Counted from the first letter of the stretch, positions 1 through 12,637 are shown. The stretch: DNA of 64,000 bases from Xanthomonas euroxanthea (GCF_900476395.1 NZ_UIHB01000002.1:434001-498000); one strand, 5' to 3'. Notes: generated from the sequence alone by a model not told the origin. Program-made: numbers and translations.

Positions 1-442
1 ACGCGGCGTGGCCGTCGCGGAACTCCATGCGGTGCTCGCTGCCTTCGCGCTTGATGAACAGCTCGACCTTGGTCGACAGCGCATTGACCACGCTCACGCC
101 CACGCCATGCAGGCCGCCGGAGAAGGTGTAGTTGCGGTTGCTGAACTTGCCGCCGGCATGCAGCCGGGTCAGGATCAGCTCGACACCGGGAATCTTTTCT
201 TCCGGATGCATGTCCACCGGCATACCGCGGCCGTCGTCGGACACCTCGCAGCTGCCATCCTTGTACAGGGTCACTTCGACCTGCCTGGCATGACCGGCCA
301 GCGCCTCGTCGACCGAGTTGTCGATCACTTCCTGCGCCAGGTGGTTCGGGCGCGCAGTGTCGGTATACATGCCAGGGCGGCGTTTGACCGGGTCCAGGCC
401 CGACAGCACTTCAATATCGGCGGCGTTATAACGGGTGTTCAT
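1..442 (-). CDS. parE: DNA topoisomerase IV subunit B (5' part, runs off the window)
   Basis: The reverse strand reads from an ATG at 442 into a GHKL ATPase domain starting MNTRYNAADIEVLSGLDPV. The visible 147 codons contain the ATP-binding motifs of type II topoisomerases: the EVIDNSVDEA box (Asn for Mg-ATP), DDGRGMPVD, and GGLHGVGVSVVNALS (ATP lid). ParE pairs with ParC to decatenate daughter chromosomes. ParE rather than GyrB is chosen from the VLSGLDPVKRRPGMYT beginning and the short N-terminus. The C-terminal part, including the Toprim domain, lies left of the window, so the gene is partial only because of the window edge. Confidence 0.93.
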   Translation of the reverse strand, partial: MNTRYNAADIEVLSGLDPVKRRPGMYTDTARPNHLAQEVIDNSVDEALAGHARQVEVTLYKDGSCEVSDDGRGMPVDMHPEEKIPGVELILTRLHAGGKFSNRNYTFSGGLHGVGVSVVNALSTKVELFIKREGSEHRMEFRDGHAA

Positions 443-604
443 GCATCTCGTTGGCACGTGAAACGACGCGCAAGTGTGGGGGCTGGGCCGATTTTTTGCA
501 CGCGACAGACGTTCAGTGCAGGGCGGGGTGCGGCTGGATACCCTGGCGTTGGATTCGGAACCAAACGTCCCCACCTGAGGATGTCACCGAAACCGGAGGA
601 CACC

Positions 605-853
605 ATGAAGTTCAAGCACATCCTGATGCTCACCCTCGGTGCTGCCGCAGTGGCCGCGCTTCCTGCCCTGGCCCAGGCGGCCCCGCAGCAGACCGGGCAG
701 GGCGCCGGCGCCAGCGCGCAGAAGGCCGACGACGCCAAGGCCAAGACCGAAGCCGAGCGCAAGGCCGAGCGCCGCGCCGCCGCCGCGGCGCACAAGCCCA
801 AGGCCGATGACGCCCCGCGCGAGGAAGAGGAAGAAGAAAAGCCGGCGCGCTGA
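605..853 (+). CDS. small secreted protein, charged Ala/Lys/Glu-rich
   Basis: An 82-residue ORF with an Ala-rich Sec signal peptide (MKFKHILMLTLGAAAVAALP, predicted cleavage after ALAQA near residue 26). The mature part is low-complexity: Lys/Ala/Glu heptad-like stretches followed by an acidic run of six Glu near the C-terminus. The start is fixed by a GGAGGA ribosome-binding site at 595-600. A perfect hairpin follows 30 bases after the stop. It is probably a periplasmic, largely disordered or helical protein. No family is recognised and no function is proposed. Confidence 0.7.
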   Translation: MKFKHILMLTLGAAAVAALPALAQAAPQQTGQGAGASAQKADDAKAKTEAERKAERRAAAAAHKPKADDAPREEEEEEKPAR

Positions 854-882
854 TGCCAGTGCGAGTCGGTGCCACGCCACAC

Positions 883-910
883 AGACGCCCCGGCCTTGGC
901 CGGGGCGTCT
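883..910 (+). terminator. hairpin terminator after the small secreted protein gene
   Basis: A perfect 13-bp GC-rich stem (AGACGCCCCGGCC / GGCCGGGGCGTCT) with a 2-base loop lies between the small ORF and pyrG. The T-run behind it is short (GCATTTG), so termination efficiency is uncertain. Confidence 0.6.
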
Positions 911-997
911 GCATTTGGACACCAGGCGCGCGCTCTTTCGCCGCTGTGACGACATGATCGTCACGCAACCCTTGGGCATTCGCCCGTCACCCGCTAA

Positions 998-2692
<1,695 letters not shown>

Positions 2693-2701
2693 GCCGCTTG
2701 T

Positions 2702-2875
2702 TCTCCCTGCGGGAGACGCGGGCGCGCCGTGCCGGATGAGTAGGCACCGCAACGCACCGGCAGATGGCAGCCATGGCGAACGCGTCGCCATGCGCCGCCC
2801 TGGGCAAGCCATCGGGCTTGACCAGCGCGTTGCAATCGCCCCCTCATCCCAACCCCTCTCCCGACGGGAGAGGGG
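2702..2875 (+). repeat. pyrG-kdsA spacer with an intergenic inverted-repeat element
   Basis: The 204-base spacer contains a short hairpin at 2702-2716 (TCTCCC TGC GGGAGA) and a near-perfect one at 2853-2875 (CCCCTCTCCCG, one base, CGGGAGAGGGG) preceded by CCCCTCATCCCAA. The second matches a repeat family scattered through Xanthomonas intergenic regions, and the first looks like a degenerate relative. Either could act as a terminator or mRNA stabiliser between pyrG and kdsA. Confidence 0.6.
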
Positions 2876-2896
2876 CTCAATCAATAAGGTGACCTG

Positions 2897-3730
2897 ATGA
2901 AACTCTGTGACTTCGACGTCGGCCTGGATCAGCCGTTGTTCCTGATTGCCGGCCCCTGCGTGATCGAGTCGATGCAGCTGCAGCTCGACGTGGCCGGCAA
3001 GCTCAAGGAGATCACCGGCAAGCTGGGGATCAACTTCATCTTCAAGTCGAGCTTCGACAAGGCCAACCGCACCTCCGGCACCAGCTTCCGCGGCCCGGGC
3101 CTGGAAGAAGGCCTGAAGGTGCTGGAAGCGGTGAAACAGCAGATCGGCGTGCCGGTGCTGACCGATGTGCACGAATACACCCCGATGAACGAGGTCGCCG
3201 CCGTCGTCGACGTGCTGCAGACCCCGGCCTTCCTGGTGCGCCAGACCGATTTCATCAAGAACGTCTGTGCCGCGGGCAAGCCGGTCAACATCAAGAAGGG
3301 CCAGTTCCTGTCGCCATGGGACATGAAGCCGGTGGTTGACAAGGCCAAATCGACCGGCAACGAACAGATCATGGTCTGCGAACGTGGTGCCTCGTTCGGC
3401 TACAACAATCTGGTCAGCGACATGCGCTCGCTGAGCGTGATGCGCGATACCGGCTGCCCGGTCGTGTTCGATGCCACCCATTCGGTGCAGCTGCCGGGCG
3501 GGCAGGGCAGCAGTTCCGGCGGCCAGCGCGAATTCGTGCCGGTGCTGGCGCGCGCCGCGGTGGCGGTGGGCATTTCCGGCCTGTTTGCCGAAACCCATCC
3601 GGACCCGTCCAAGGCCTTGTCGGACGGCCCCAACGCCTGGCCGCTGGACAAGATGGAAGCCCTGCTGGAGACACTGCTGGCGCTGGACACCATCACCAAG
3701 CGCCACGGCTTTCTCGAACAAGGCGTCTGA
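2897..3730 (+). CDS. kdsA: 3-deoxy-D-manno-octulosonate 8-phosphate synthase
   Basis: KdsA condenses arabinose 5-phosphate with phosphoenolpyruvate to form KDO-8-phosphate for lipopolysaccharide core/lipid A. The 277-residue protein is full length, a TIM barrel of the DAHP/KDO8P synthase family. Visible motifs are [28 protein letters not shown], the DFIKNV loop, [10 protein letters not shown] and the [11 protein letters not shown] / ETHPDP active-site segments. The position of Asn in [10 protein letters not shown], with no Cys, suggests the metal-independent class. The ATG at 2897 has only a weak Shine-Dalgarno (AAGGTGA). Confidence 0.96.
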   Translation: MKLCDFDVGLDQPLFLIAGPCVIESMQLQLDVAGKLKEITGKLGINFIFKSSFDKANRTSGTSFRGPGLEEGLKVLEAVKQQIGVPVLTDVHEYTPMNEVAAVVDVLQTPAFLVRQTDFIKNVCAAGKPVNIKKGQFLSPWDMKPVVDKAKSTGNEQIMVCERGASFGYNNLVSDMRSLSVMRDTGCPVVFDATHSVQLPGGQGSSSGGQREFVPVLARAAVAVGISGLFAETHPDPSKALSDGPNAWPLDKMEALLETLLALDTITKRHGFLEQGV

Positions 3731-5306
<1,576 letters not shown>

Positions 5307-5309
5307 GCC

Positions 5310-5666
5310 GTGCGCAACTGGCGCTGGCTACTGCTGGTGCTGGCGGTGCTGCTGGCTTGGCTGCAGTACCGCTTCTGGTTCGGGCCTGGGAATTCCGGCG
5401 AAGTCATGATGCTGGAAGCCCAGGTCGCGCATCAGACACAGGACAACGAAGGTCTGCGCCAACGCAACCAGGCGTTGGCAGCAGAGGTGAAGGATTTGAA
5501 GGACGGCGAGGCGGCAATCGAGGAACGCGCGCGCAGCGAGCTGGGCATGATCAAGCCGGGCGAGACGTTCTATCGCGTGGTCGAGGATGCACCGCCGCTG
5601 CCGCCCGCGGTGGCCGCGCCGTCGGCCGCACCCGTCGAGCCCGACGCGCCGGCGGAACAGCCATGA
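5310..5666 (+). CDS. ftsB: cell division protein FtsB (septum formation initiator/DivIC family)
   Basis: This 118-residue bitopic inner-membrane protein has a short cytoplasmic end, one transmembrane helix (about residues 5-22, [14 protein letters not shown]), a leucine-zipper-like periplasmic coiled coil (about 32-70) and the conserved [18 protein letters not shown] motif. A Pro/Ala-rich tail follows. FtsB forms a complex with FtsL and FtsQ that activates FtsWI at the septum. The start is a GTG at 5310, three bases after eno. The last four bases overlap the ispD start (ATGA), which suggests translational coupling. Confidence 0.94.
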   Translation: MRNWRWLLLVLAVLLAWLQYRFWFGPGNSGEVMMLEAQVAHQTQDNEGLRQRNQALAAEVKDLKDGEAAIEERARSELGMIKPGETFYRVVEDAPPLPPAVAAPSAAPVEPDAPAEQP

Positions 5667-6436
5667 CCGGTTCGATCTGGGCGATCGTGCCGGCCGCCGG
5701 GCGCGGCACGCGCTTTGGCGGGCAGACCCCCAAACAATATCTGCCCGCCGCCGGGCAACCGCTGATGGCCTACACGCTGGCGGCGCTTGCCGCGCATCCG
5801 GTGGTGGCCGGCATCGTGGTGGCCATCGCGCCCGACGATGCGGATTGGCCGGGCTGGACGTCGGTGCAGGCCAAGCCGGTGCTGACCTGCGTCGGCGGCG
5901 GGACACGTGCGGCATCGGTGCTGGCCGGATTGCTGGCCTTGCCCGAGAGCGTGCGCGCCGATGACTTTGTGCTGGTGCACGACGCCGCGCGGCCCAATCT
6001 CGGCCTGGCCGACCTGGAGCGCCTGCTGGAAATCGGCCGCGGCGATCCGGTCGGCGCGATCCTGGCTGCACCGGTGCGCGACACCCTCAAGCGTGCCGGC
6101 GACGATGGCGGCATCGATGCCACCGAACCGCGCGAGCGGCTGTGGCGCGCGCTGACCCCGCAGCTGTTTCGTCGCCATCAATTGATCCGCGGCCTGACCG
6201 AAGCGTCGGCCGCCGGCGTGGACGTGACCGACGAGGCGATGGCGATGGAGCGGCTGGGATTGCGCCCGTTGCTGGTGGAAGGTGCCGAAGACAACTTCAA
6301 GGTGACCACGCCAACGGATCTGGCGCGCTTCGAATTCGAGCTCGCACGCCGCGGCGTGGCGGTGGATGCCGAATTGGTGGCCACACGCAACGATGCGGTG
6401 GTTGCCGATGCCAATCACGACGTCAACACGCGTTAG
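5663..6436 (+). CDS. ispD: 2-C-methyl-D-erythritol 4-phosphate cytidylyltransferase
   Basis: IspD is the third enzyme of the non-mevalonate isoprenoid pathway and couples CTP with MEP. The 257-residue protein has the nucleotidyltransferase signature [20 protein letters not shown] (N-terminal 20 residues), [19 protein letters not shown] (catalytic Lys/Arg region), TPQLFRR, and [12 protein letters not shown]. The ATG overlaps the ftsB stop. It is followed by ispF after 146 bases, the same order as in E. coli ftsB-ispD-ispF-truD. Confidence 0.96.
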   Translation: MTGSIWAIVPAAGRGTRFGGQTPKQYLPAAGQPLMAYTLAALAAHPVVAGIVVAIAPDDADWPGWTSVQAKPVLTCVGGGTRAASVLAGLLALPESVRADDFVLVHDAARPNLGLADLERLLEIGRGDPVGAILAAPVRDTLKRAGDDGGIDATEPRERLWRALTPQLFRRHQLIRGLTEASAAGVDVTDEAMAMERLGLRPLLVEGAEDNFKVTTPTDLARFEFELARRGVAVDAELVATRNDAVVADANHDVNTR

Positions 6437-6582
6437 GGCGGCTGTCGAACGATTGCGAGGCCGGTTTGCGGAACCGACTGTGTAGGCCACTCGTACACTG
6501 CGGTCTGTTTACAGCGTCCATGCCGACCTAAACGACTGCTTGCTCCCTGTTGTTGGGCACTCTCACTCACCACGGATTTTCC

Positions 6583-7074
6583 ATGTCTTTCAATTTTCGA
6601 ATCGGTCAGGGCTACGACGTGCATGCGTTCGGCGCGGGCGACCACGTGATGCTGGGCGGCGTGCGCGTCGCGCACAGCCATGGCGTGCTTGCGCACAGCG
6701 ATGGCGACGTGGTGCTGCATGCGCTGTGCGATGCAATGCTGGGTGCGCTGGCGCTGGGCGATATCGGGCAGCACTTTCCGCCATCCGATGCGCGCTGGAA
6801 GGATGCCGACAGCGCGCAGTTCCTGCAGCATTGCGATCATTTGCTGCGCGAGCGTGGCTGGCGTGTCGGCAATGCCGATGTCACCGTGATCTGCGAGCGT
6901 CCCAAGATCGGCCCGCATGCGCTGGCCATGCGCGAACGCATTGCCGGCCTGCTGGCGATCGAGCTCGATGCGGTCAGCGTCAAGGCCACCACCAGCGAAA
7001 AACTCGGTTTCACCGGCCGCAGCGAGGGCATTGCGGCGCAGGCGGCGGTATTGCTTGGCAAGATCGCCGCATAA
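6583..7074 (+). CDS. ispF: 2-C-methyl-D-erythritol 2,4-cyclodiphosphate synthase
   Basis: This 163-residue trimeric zinc enzyme of the MEP pathway converts CDP-ME 2-phosphate to MEcPP. The family pattern is complete: [11 protein letters not shown] (Asp and His as zinc ligands), the [17 protein letters not shown] segment (third zinc His and flexible loop), [10 protein letters not shown], and the C-terminal [22 protein letters not shown]. The ATG at 6583 ([10 protein letters not shown]) is preferred to 6550 because family proteins start here. The 146-base gap from ispD may hold a promoter of its own. Confidence 0.96.
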   Translation: MSFNFRIGQGYDVHAFGAGDHVMLGGVRVAHSHGVLAHSDGDVVLHALCDAMLGALALGDIGQHFPPSDARWKDADSAQFLQHCDHLLRERGWRVGNADVTVICERPKIGPHALAMRERIAGLLAIELDAVSVKATTSEKLGFTGRSEGIAAQAAVLLGKIAA

Positions 7075-7328
7075 CCGCAGCCGGCAAGGCCGGTGCCCAC
7101 CGCCGGCCGGGCACGGACGGTGCCAGGCGATGGTGCCAGGCACAGCGCTCATCACGCATGCCCTGCATGCACCGTCCACACGCATCTGACCACTGCCGGC
7201 CAGGTTTCTAGCCGTTCCACATCGCGGTTGCCCGCGCCGGGCTCATCTTGGCGTTGCAACGCGACATCACCGCGCCGAGGCATTCGGCACACAGCGCACG
7301 ACCTGTCGGCGCGAAGGTAAATCACAGC
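7075..7328. other. ispF-truD intergenic region
   Basis: 254 bases without a gene. The first 60 bases after the ispF stop contain several overlapping GC-rich inverted repeats built on GCCGG/CCGGC (about 7078-7125), which could act as a terminator or stabilise the ispF mRNA 3' end. Nothing else is recognisable. Confidence 0.45.
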
Positions 7329-8438
7329 ATGAGCGACACCTCTGTTCTGCCACGTGCGCATGGCGCTGCGGTGCTTGGCGCGGCAATGCGCAGCACGCCC
7401 GACGATTTTCAGGTCGATGAGCTGCCGGCTTTCGAGCCCTCCGGTGAGGGCGAGCACCTGTTGCTCACCATCCGCAAGCGTGGGCAGAACACCGCCTATA
7501 TCGCGAAGAAACTCGCGCACTGGGCCGGGATCGCCGAGATGGGCGTCAGCTACGCCGGCCTGAAGGACCGCCATGCGGTTACCACGCAGCGCTTCAGCGT
7601 GCATCTGCCCAAGCGCATCGCGCCGGAGCTCGCCACGCTCGATGACGACGAGATGCAGGTCATCGACAGCACCTGGCACAACCGCAAGCTGCAACGCGGC
7701 GCACTGCTGGGCAATCGTTTCGTGTTGACGTTGCGCCAGGTGGAAGGCGAACGCGCTGCGATCGAGCAGCGCCTGCAGGCGATCGCCGCGCGCGGTATCC
7801 CGAACTGGTTTGGCGAACAGCGTTTCGGTCGCGATGGCGGCAACGTGGCCTCCGCGCTGGCGATGTTCGGCTACCAGTCCAATGCCGACGGCACGTTGTC
7901 AGCGGCGCCGGCATCCAGGCGGCGGCTGCGCAACGATCAGCGCTCGATGCTGCTGTCGGCGGCGCGCTCGGCGTTGTTCAATCGAGTGCTCAGCGCACGC
8001 GTGGGGCAGGGCACCTGGGACACCGCACTGGAGGGCGAGGCGTGGATGCTGGACGGCTCGCGCAGCGTGTTCGGCCCCGAGCCGTTCAGCGAGGCACTGG
8101 CAGAGCGCCTGGCGCGCTTCGATATCCATCCCAGCGGGCCGTTGTGGGGTGCCGGCGAGCTGCGTTCGACCGGCCAGGCCGCGGCGGTGGAGCAGGGCGC
8201 CTTGTCCGATCCGCAATCCGACGCGCTGCGCCACGGCCTGGAAGCAGCGGGCCTGAAGCAGGAGCGCCGCGCACTGCGCCTGCATCCGCAACAGCTGGAG
8301 TTCCGCTGGCTGGATGCACACAGCCTGCAGCTCGAATTCGCACTGCCGCCCGGTTGCTACGCCACCGCGGTGCTGTGGGAGCTCGGCGAGGTCAGCGACG
8401 CCGGCCGTCTCAACACCGGCCCGCGCTCCGACGCCTAG
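7329..8438 (+). CDS. truD: tRNA pseudouridine(13) synthase
   Basis: TruD converts U13 of tRNA-Glu to pseudouridine. The 369-residue protein has the N-terminal [10 protein letters not shown] motif, [21 protein letters not shown], the catalytic Asp80 in [13 protein letters not shown] (same position as in the E. coli enzyme), and the [14 protein letters not shown] motif typical of the family, with the TRUD insertion domain between about residues 155 and 300. The ATG at 7329 is chosen over an in-frame ATG at 7248 because only the shorter form matches the family start. Confidence 0.95.
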   Translation: MSDTSVLPRAHGAAVLGAAMRSTPDDFQVDELPAFEPSGEGEHLLLTIRKRGQNTAYIAKKLAHWAGIAEMGVSYAGLKDRHAVTTQRFSVHLPKRIAPELATLDDDEMQVIDSTWHNRKLQRGALLGNRFVLTLRQVEGERAAIEQRLQAIAARGIPNWFGEQRFGRDGGNVASALAMFGYQSNADGTLSAAPASRRRLRNDQRSMLLSAARSALFNRVLSARVGQGTWDTALEGEAWMLDGSRSVFGPEPFSEALAERLARFDIHPSGPLWGAGELRSTGQAAAVEQGALSDPQSDALRHGLEAAGLKQERRALRLHPQQLEFRWLDAHSLQLEFALPPGCYATAVLWELGEVSDAGRLNTGPRSDA

Positions 8439-8482
8439 GCCTGCCCGGTGGTCGTCAGCCGCCCGGCAAAACACGCCACCCC

Positions 8483-8526
8483 GTAGGAGCGGACCCGGCC
8501 GCGACGGGCTTTCCCGATAGCCCGTC
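8483..8526 (+). repeat. REP-like palindromic element
   Basis: GTAGGAGCGGACCCGGCCGC followed by GACGGGCT, then an inverted AGCCCGTC eight bases on. It resembles the GTAGGAGCGGCTTCAGCCGC REP family common in Xanthomonas, Stenotrophomonas and Pseudomonas, with the inner arm changed. It lies between the convergent truD (+) and smr (-) genes and may serve as a bidirectional terminator or transcript stabiliser. Confidence 0.6.
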
Positions 8527-8581
8527 CGTCGCACAAGCGCATGCCTGCAATCCAGGTCGGTAACCGGCCACCCAAGCGGCC

Positions 8582-9121
8582 CTAACGCCGCGCCAACAAC
8601 ACCAGTAACGCCCCCGTGCCACCCTGGGTGGCAGGCGCGGAATGAAACGCCAGCACGTCATTGCGTTGACGCAGCAGGCGATCCATCAGGTTCTTCAACA
8701 CCGGCGCACCGTTGTCCGACTGCAGCCCCTTGCCGTGGATGATGCGCACGCAGCCATGGTCGTGCGCATGTGCCTCCAGCAGGAACTGCCGCAGCAGGGA
8801 TTCGGCCTGCGTGGCGGTGGCGCCATGCAGATCCAGTTCGTCCTGGATCGAGAACTGCCCGCGCTTGAGCCGTTGAAACAATCGGGTGGGAAGATTCTCG
8901 CGTCGGTAGCTGGCGGTATCTCCGGCTTCCAGTGGCGCGCTGTCGCGCAGCAGGCGTGCGAATTCGGTGTGCGCTTCGGCGTCGTCGCGCTCGGCCATGC
9001 GCGCGCGCGGCTTGGGGCGCGGCTTGGCATTGGCCGGTGGGGCGACCTCGCGAATCGGCTTGACCGCGCCGATCGCTGCGCGGAACAGCGCGCCGTCGTC
9101 TTCGTCTTCTGGATGCGACAT
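8582..9121 (-). CDS. Smr-domain protein (putative nuclease, SmrA/SmrB-like)
   Basis: This roughly 179-residue protein has a basic N-terminal linker ([12 protein letters not shown]) and a C-terminal Smr domain: [15 protein letters not shown], the conserved [13 protein letters not shown] motif, and the [10 protein letters not shown] end. Smr domains are DNA/RNA nicking modules found alone or at the end of MutS2; SmrB rescues collided ribosomes in E. coli. An in-frame GTG two codons upstream (9127) is an alternative start. The gene interrupts the truD-surE order known from enterobacteria and is read in the opposite direction. Confidence 0.85.
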   Translation of the reverse strand: MSHPEDEDDGALFRAAIGAVKPIREVAPPANAKPRPKPRARMAERDDAEAHTEFARLLRDSAPLEAGDTASYRRENLPTRLFQRLKRGQFSIQDELDLHGATATQAESLLRQFLLEAHAHDHGCVRIIHGKGLQSDNGAPVLKNLMDRLLRQRNDVLAFHSAPATQGGTGALLVLLARR

Positions 9122-9220
9122 GGTCACAGCGTAACGTGCCCAACCTCAGGTGCAAGCGAAGATCAAGCGCGAAGGGCGCGGACGCATCCGGTATCATGGC
9201 CCGGTTTTCCGAGGAGTCCC

Positions 9221-10000
9221 ATGCGCGTACTGGTTAGCAACGACGACGGTGTCGACGCCCCCGGCATCCAGATTTTGGCCGAGGCGCTGCGCCATGCCGG
9301 TCATGAAGTGATGGTGGTCGCGCCCGACCGCGACCGCTCCGGCGCCAGCAATTCGCTGACGCTGGATGTGCCGATCCGCACCCGCCGCATCGACGCGCAG
9401 ACCTGCGCGGTGGCCGGCACGCCGACCGACTGCGTGCATCTGGCGCTGACCGGCATGCTCGATTACGAGCCGGATATCGTGGTCTCCGGCATCAACAACT
9501 CGGCCAATCTCGGCGATGACGTGATCTATTCGGGCACCGTGTCCGCCGCGATGGAAGGCCGCTTCCTCGGCCTGCCGGCGGTGGCGGTGTCGCTGGTGAC
9601 GCACAACCATGAGGCGCACAACTACCAGAGCGCCGCACGCGCGGCGGTGGAGATCGTGGCGCGGCTGAAGGCCGACCCCTTGCCCGCCAACACCATCCTC
9701 AACGTCAACGTGCCGGATCTGGCCTGGTCGGATGTGCTCGGTTTCGAGGTCACCCGGCTCGGCAACCGCCATCGGTCCGAGCCCTGCGTGCCGCAGCGCG
9801 ATCCGCGCGGCCGCACCGTGTACTGGATCGGCCCGGCCGGGCCGGAGCAGGATGCCGGCCCCGGCACCGACTTCCACGCGGTGCGCACCGGGCATATCTC
9901 GATCACCCCGATCCATGTCGACCTGACCCGCTATCAGGCGTTGGAGACGGTGGCTGGCTGGGTGGGCGGGTTGACCGCCGCGCTGGATACCCCAGCATGA
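9221..10000 (+). CDS. surE: 5'/3'-nucleotidase SurE
   Basis: This 259-residue metal-dependent nucleoside monophosphate phosphatase of stationary-phase survival begins [15 protein letters not shown] (Asp8/Asp9 metal ligands). It carries [13 protein letters not shown] (Ser ligand), [11 protein letters not shown] and [25 protein letters not shown] (Asn ligand). GAGGAG at 9211-9216 provides the ribosome-binding site. The stop overlaps the pcm start (ATGA), as in the classical surE-pcm operon. Confidence 0.96.
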   Translation: MRVLVSNDDGVDAPGIQILAEALRHAGHEVMVVAPDRDRSGASNSLTLDVPIRTRRIDAQTCAVAGTPTDCVHLALTGMLDYEPDIVVSGINNSANLGDDVIYSGTVSAAMEGRFLGLPAVAVSLVTHNHEAHNYQSAARAAVEIVARLKADPLPANTILNVNVPDLAWSDVLGFEVTRLGNRHRSEPCVPQRDPRGRTVYWIGPAGPEQDAGPGTDFHAVRTGHISITPIHVDLTRYQALETVAGWVGGLTAALDTPA

Positions 10001-10674
10001 CGCCCAGGCTGCGCCTGCAACCGGAATCGGTCGGGATCGGCATGACCTCGCAACGCGTGCGCGACCGGCTGGTCGAGCGCCTGCGCGAGGCCGGCATCCA
10101 GGACGAAGCCACGCTCAACGCGATGCGCACGGTGCCGCGCCATCTGTTCATCGACGAAGCGCTGGCCTCGCGCGCCTACGAAGACACCGCCCTGCCGATC
10201 GGCCATGGCCAGACCATCTCGCAGCCCTGGGTGGTCGCGCGGATGACCGAGGCGGTGCTGCAGGTCGGCCCGACCAGGGTGCTCGAAGTCGGCACCGGCT
10301 CCGGCTACCAGGGCGCGATCCTGGCCGCGCTGGGGCTGGAGGTGTACACGGTTGAGCGCATCGGCGACCTGCTGCGGCAGGCGCGCAAGCGCTTCCGGCA
10401 TCTGGGCATGAATGTGCGCAGCAAGCACGACGACGGCCGCATCGGTTGGCCCGAACACGGTCCCTACGATGCCATCGTGGTCACCGCCGCCGCCCCGGCA
10501 CTGGTCGATGCGCTGGTCGATCAGCTGGCGGTCGGCGGACGGCTGGTCGCCCCGGTCGGTGGCGCCTCGTCGCAGTCGCTGGTGCAGCTCACGCGCGCTG
10601 CCGACGGCGCAATCGAACAGCAGGTTCTGGCGCCGGTCACGTTCGTCCCGCTGTTGTCGGGCATGCTGGATTGA
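9997..10674 (+). CDS. pcm: protein-L-isoaspartate O-methyltransferase
   Basis: This 225-residue class I SAM-dependent methyltransferase starts the repair of isoaspartyl residues in aged proteins. Motifs: [32 protein letters not shown] (Pcm signature), SAM-binding [23 protein letters not shown] and [11 protein letters not shown]. The ATG overlaps the surE stop by four bases. Confidence 0.95.
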   Translation: MTPRLRLQPESVGIGMTSQRVRDRLVERLREAGIQDEATLNAMRTVPRHLFIDEALASRAYEDTALPIGHGQTISQPWVVARMTEAVLQVGPTRVLEVGTGSGYQGAILAALGLEVYTVERIGDLLRQARKRFRHLGMNVRSKHDDGRIGWPEHGPYDAIVVTAAAPALVDALVDQLAVGGRLVAPVGGASSQSLVQLTRAADGAIEQQVLAPVTFVPLLSGMLD

Positions 10675-10692
10675 ATCCATGAGAGTTCCTCG

Positions 10693-11307
10693 ATGAAGAT
10701 CTTCGGGCCGTTGTACGACGTGGCCATTCGTTGGTCGCGCAATCGCCGCGCTCCGGCGCTGCTGACCGGCCTCAGTTTCGTGGAGGGCTTCATCTTCCCG
10801 GTGCCGCCGGAGGTGATGCTGGCGCCGATGTCGCTGGCCGAACCCAGGCGCGCGTTGTGGTTCGCCACCTTGAGCCTGCTCGGCTCGGTCTGCGGCGCGC
10901 TGGTCGGCTATCTGCTGGGCCATTTCGCCTTTGCCGCATTGTCGCCGCTGATCGAGTGGCTGGGCTGGAGCGCGAAGATCCAGGCGCAGATCGAAACCCT
11001 GCGCACGCTGGTCGCCGATTCGCCGTGGAAGGCCTTCTGGGCGCTGGTGCTGGTGGGCTTCACCCCGATTCCTCTGAAGATCTTTACCTGGGCCTCGGGC
11101 GTGGTCGGCGTGCCGATCCTGCCTTTCATCGCCAGCATGCTGGTGGGGCGGGGCAAGCGCGTGTACCTGGTGGCCGGCGCGATCCGGTTGGGTGGAGCGC
11201 GTGCCGAAGCCGCGTTGCATCGCTGGATCGAGCCGCTGGGCTGGGTGGCCATGGCCGTGCTGGCCGTGGGAGCAGGGTGGCTGGCGTGGAAGACAACCAA
11301 CGGATGA
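10693..11307 (+). CDS. YqaA-type DedA/SNARE-associated membrane protein
   Basis: This 204-residue integral membrane protein of the DedA superfamily (YqaA branch) has four or five hydrophobic segments: about residues 28-48, 58-80 (LLGSVCGALVGYLLGHFAFA), 115-150 (AFWALVLVGFTPIPLKIFTWASGVV) and 178-198. The re-entrant F-T-P-I-P-x-K motif is present. DedA proteins are linked to lipid carrier (undecaprenyl phosphate) recycling and envelope proton homeostasis; the YqaA branch is poorly characterised. It is inserted between pcm and nlpD, and its stop overlaps the nlpD start (ATGA). Confidence 0.85.
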   Translation: MKIFGPLYDVAIRWSRNRRAPALLTGLSFVEGFIFPVPPEVMLAPMSLAEPRRALWFATLSLLGSVCGALVGYLLGHFAFAALSPLIEWLGWSAKIQAQIETLRTLVADSPWKAFWALVLVGFTPIPLKIFTWASGVVGVPILPFIASMLVGRGKRVYLVAGAIRLGGARAEAALHRWIEPLGWVAMAVLAVGAGWLAWKTTNG

Positions 11308-12080
11308 GCAAGTTGCAGATGAATTCGGTATGTAAGACAGCAGTCCTGCTTGCAGTGGCCATCGGGCTGGCCGCCTGCAGCAGCGCCACGGTGGTGCGTT
11401 CGCCCGGAGCCGGCGGCGGTTCGGCGTCTGCACGTCCGTCCGCGGCGCCACGTCCGTCGGTGCCGCGCCCGGGCGCGACCGTCACTGTCCAGCGCGGCGA
11501 CACGCTGTACGCCATCTCGCGCCGCACCAACATCACCGCGCCAGATCTGGCGGCCTGGAATGGCCTGTCCTCGCCGAACACCATCTATCCCGGCCAGACC
11601 CTCAAGCTCTACCCGCCCGGGGCCAGCAAGCCTGGCGGCAGCACCTCCACTGCCGGCACGGTGGTTCCACCGCGCCCGAGTGCCCCGGTCGCAGCGCCGG
11701 TCAGCAGCGGATTTCCGTGGCGCTGGCCGGCCGATGGCGTGGTGGTCGGCACCTTCGTCACCGGCGAAACCACCAAGCAGGGCGTGGACATCGCCGGCGC
11801 CAGCGGGCAGGCAGTGCGCGCTGCCGCCGATGGCGTGGTGGTGTACTCCGGCGCGGGCCTGGTCGGCTACGGCGAGCTGATCATCATCAAGCACAACGAC
11901 CAGTGGCTGTCCGCCTACGGGCACAACCGCAAGCGCCTGCTCAACGAAGGCCAGAGCGTCAAGGCCGGCCAGCAGATCGCCGAGATGGGCCGCAGCGGCG
12001 CTGCCCGCGACATGCTGCACTTCGAGATCCGCTACAACGGCAAGCCGGTGGATCCGATGCTGTATCTGCCGAAGAAGTGA
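11304..12080 (+). CDS. nlpD: LysM-M23 lipoprotein, NlpD-like activator of murein amidases
   Basis: A 258-residue lipoprotein: signal peptide with lipobox IGLAACSS (Cys at about residue 23), a Ser/Pro-rich linker, a LysM domain (TVTVQRGDTLYAISRRTNIT, about 58-102) and a C-terminal M23/LytM fold (GVDIAGASGQAVRAAADGVV to LHFEIRYNGKPVDPMLYL). The active-site His/Asp set of true endopeptidases is degraded (GVDIAG instead of GxDxxx with His, although HFEI is kept), as in NlpD/EnvC activators of AmiC. The order surE-pcm-(yqaA)-nlpD matches other gammaproteobacteria, but no rpoS follows. Confidence 0.9.
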   Translation: MSKLQMNSVCKTAVLLAVAIGLAACSSATVVRSPGAGGGSASARPSAAPRPSVPRPGATVTVQRGDTLYAISRRTNITAPDLAAWNGLSSPNTIYPGQTLKLYPPGASKPGGSTSTAGTVVPPRPSAPVAAPVSSGFPWRWPADGVVVGTFVTGETTKQGVDIAGASGQAVRAAADGVVVYSGAGLVGYGELIIIKHNDQWLSAYGHNRKRLLNEGQSVKAGQQIAEMGRSGAARDMLHFEIRYNGKPVDPMLYLPKK

Positions 12081-12249
12081 ATCGGGAGTAGGGAATAGGG
12101 AATCGCAACAGCCTTGGCCGGGGACTTTATCGATAGGTCGCGTGCGACGCCTGGCATGAGCAGGGCGTCCAAGGCCTGGTCAAATTTCGCCTGATAGCGA
12201 AACTTCAGTCCAGCCTGCTTTCCCGACTCCCGATTCCCGATTCCCTAAT
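12080..12249. repeat. inverted pair of GGGAATC-type repeats between convergent genes
   Basis: A run built on GGGAATMGGGAATC starts at the nlpD stop (12080-12105), and its inverted counterpart (CCCGACTCCCGATTCCCGAT, continuing to 12249) ends at the stop of the minus-strand gene. The arms could pair into one large hairpin across about 115 bases. GGGAATC-rich repeats are widespread in Xanthomonas intergenic DNA. Here the pair separates two convergent genes and probably serves as a bidirectional terminator. Confidence 0.65.
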
Positions 12250-12623
12250 CAGCCTTCGAGAATCATCGCCAGCGCCACCCGGCGGCCTTCGCTGGCCAGC
12301 ACGTTGTAGGTGCGTGCGGCGGCCGCATTGGTCATCGCTTCCAGGCCGATGCCGCGGGTCAGACAGGCTGCCAGCACATCCGTCTTCGGAAACTGCTGCC
12401 GCTCGCCGGTGCCGAGCAGGATCACCGCCGGGGCAAGTGCCAGCACCGCGTCCATATGCGCGACCTGGAGTTGCGCCAGGCCGGGCACCGGCCAGCCTTC
12501 CACCAGCTCGTCGGGCATCAGGATGAAGCTGCGCTGCAGAATCTGGTCGTTCACCTTGGCATGGCGGCCATCGGCCGCGCGCAGCGCATAGGTGTAGTCG
12601 GGGTGTTCCTGGCTTAAAGGCAT
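12249..12623 (-). CDS. Mth938/NDUFAF3-fold protein (DUF498)
   Basis: This 124-residue protein has the Mth938-like domain pattern: LVEGWPVPGLAQL, then VILLGTGERQQFPKTDVLAACLTRGIGLEAMTNAAAARTYNVLASEGRRVALAMILE, which is the family's conserved C-terminal half. In eukaryotes the relative NDUFAF3 helps to assemble respiratory complex I; the bacterial role is unknown. It sits 14 bases downstream of yhbY on the same strand and may be co-transcribed with it. Confidence 0.85.
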   Translation of the reverse strand: MPLSQEHPDYTYALRAADGRHAKVNDQILQRSFILMPDELVEGWPVPGLAQLQVAHMDAVLALAPAVILLGTGERQQFPKTDVLAACLTRGIGLEAMTNAAAARTYNVLASEGRRVALAMILEG

Positions 12624-12637
12624 GGCGAACTCGTCTG

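Noticed and set aside
1..442. parE considered as a pseudogene fragment
   Set aside because: The visible 5' part is intact with all ATPase motifs and simply runs off the left edge.
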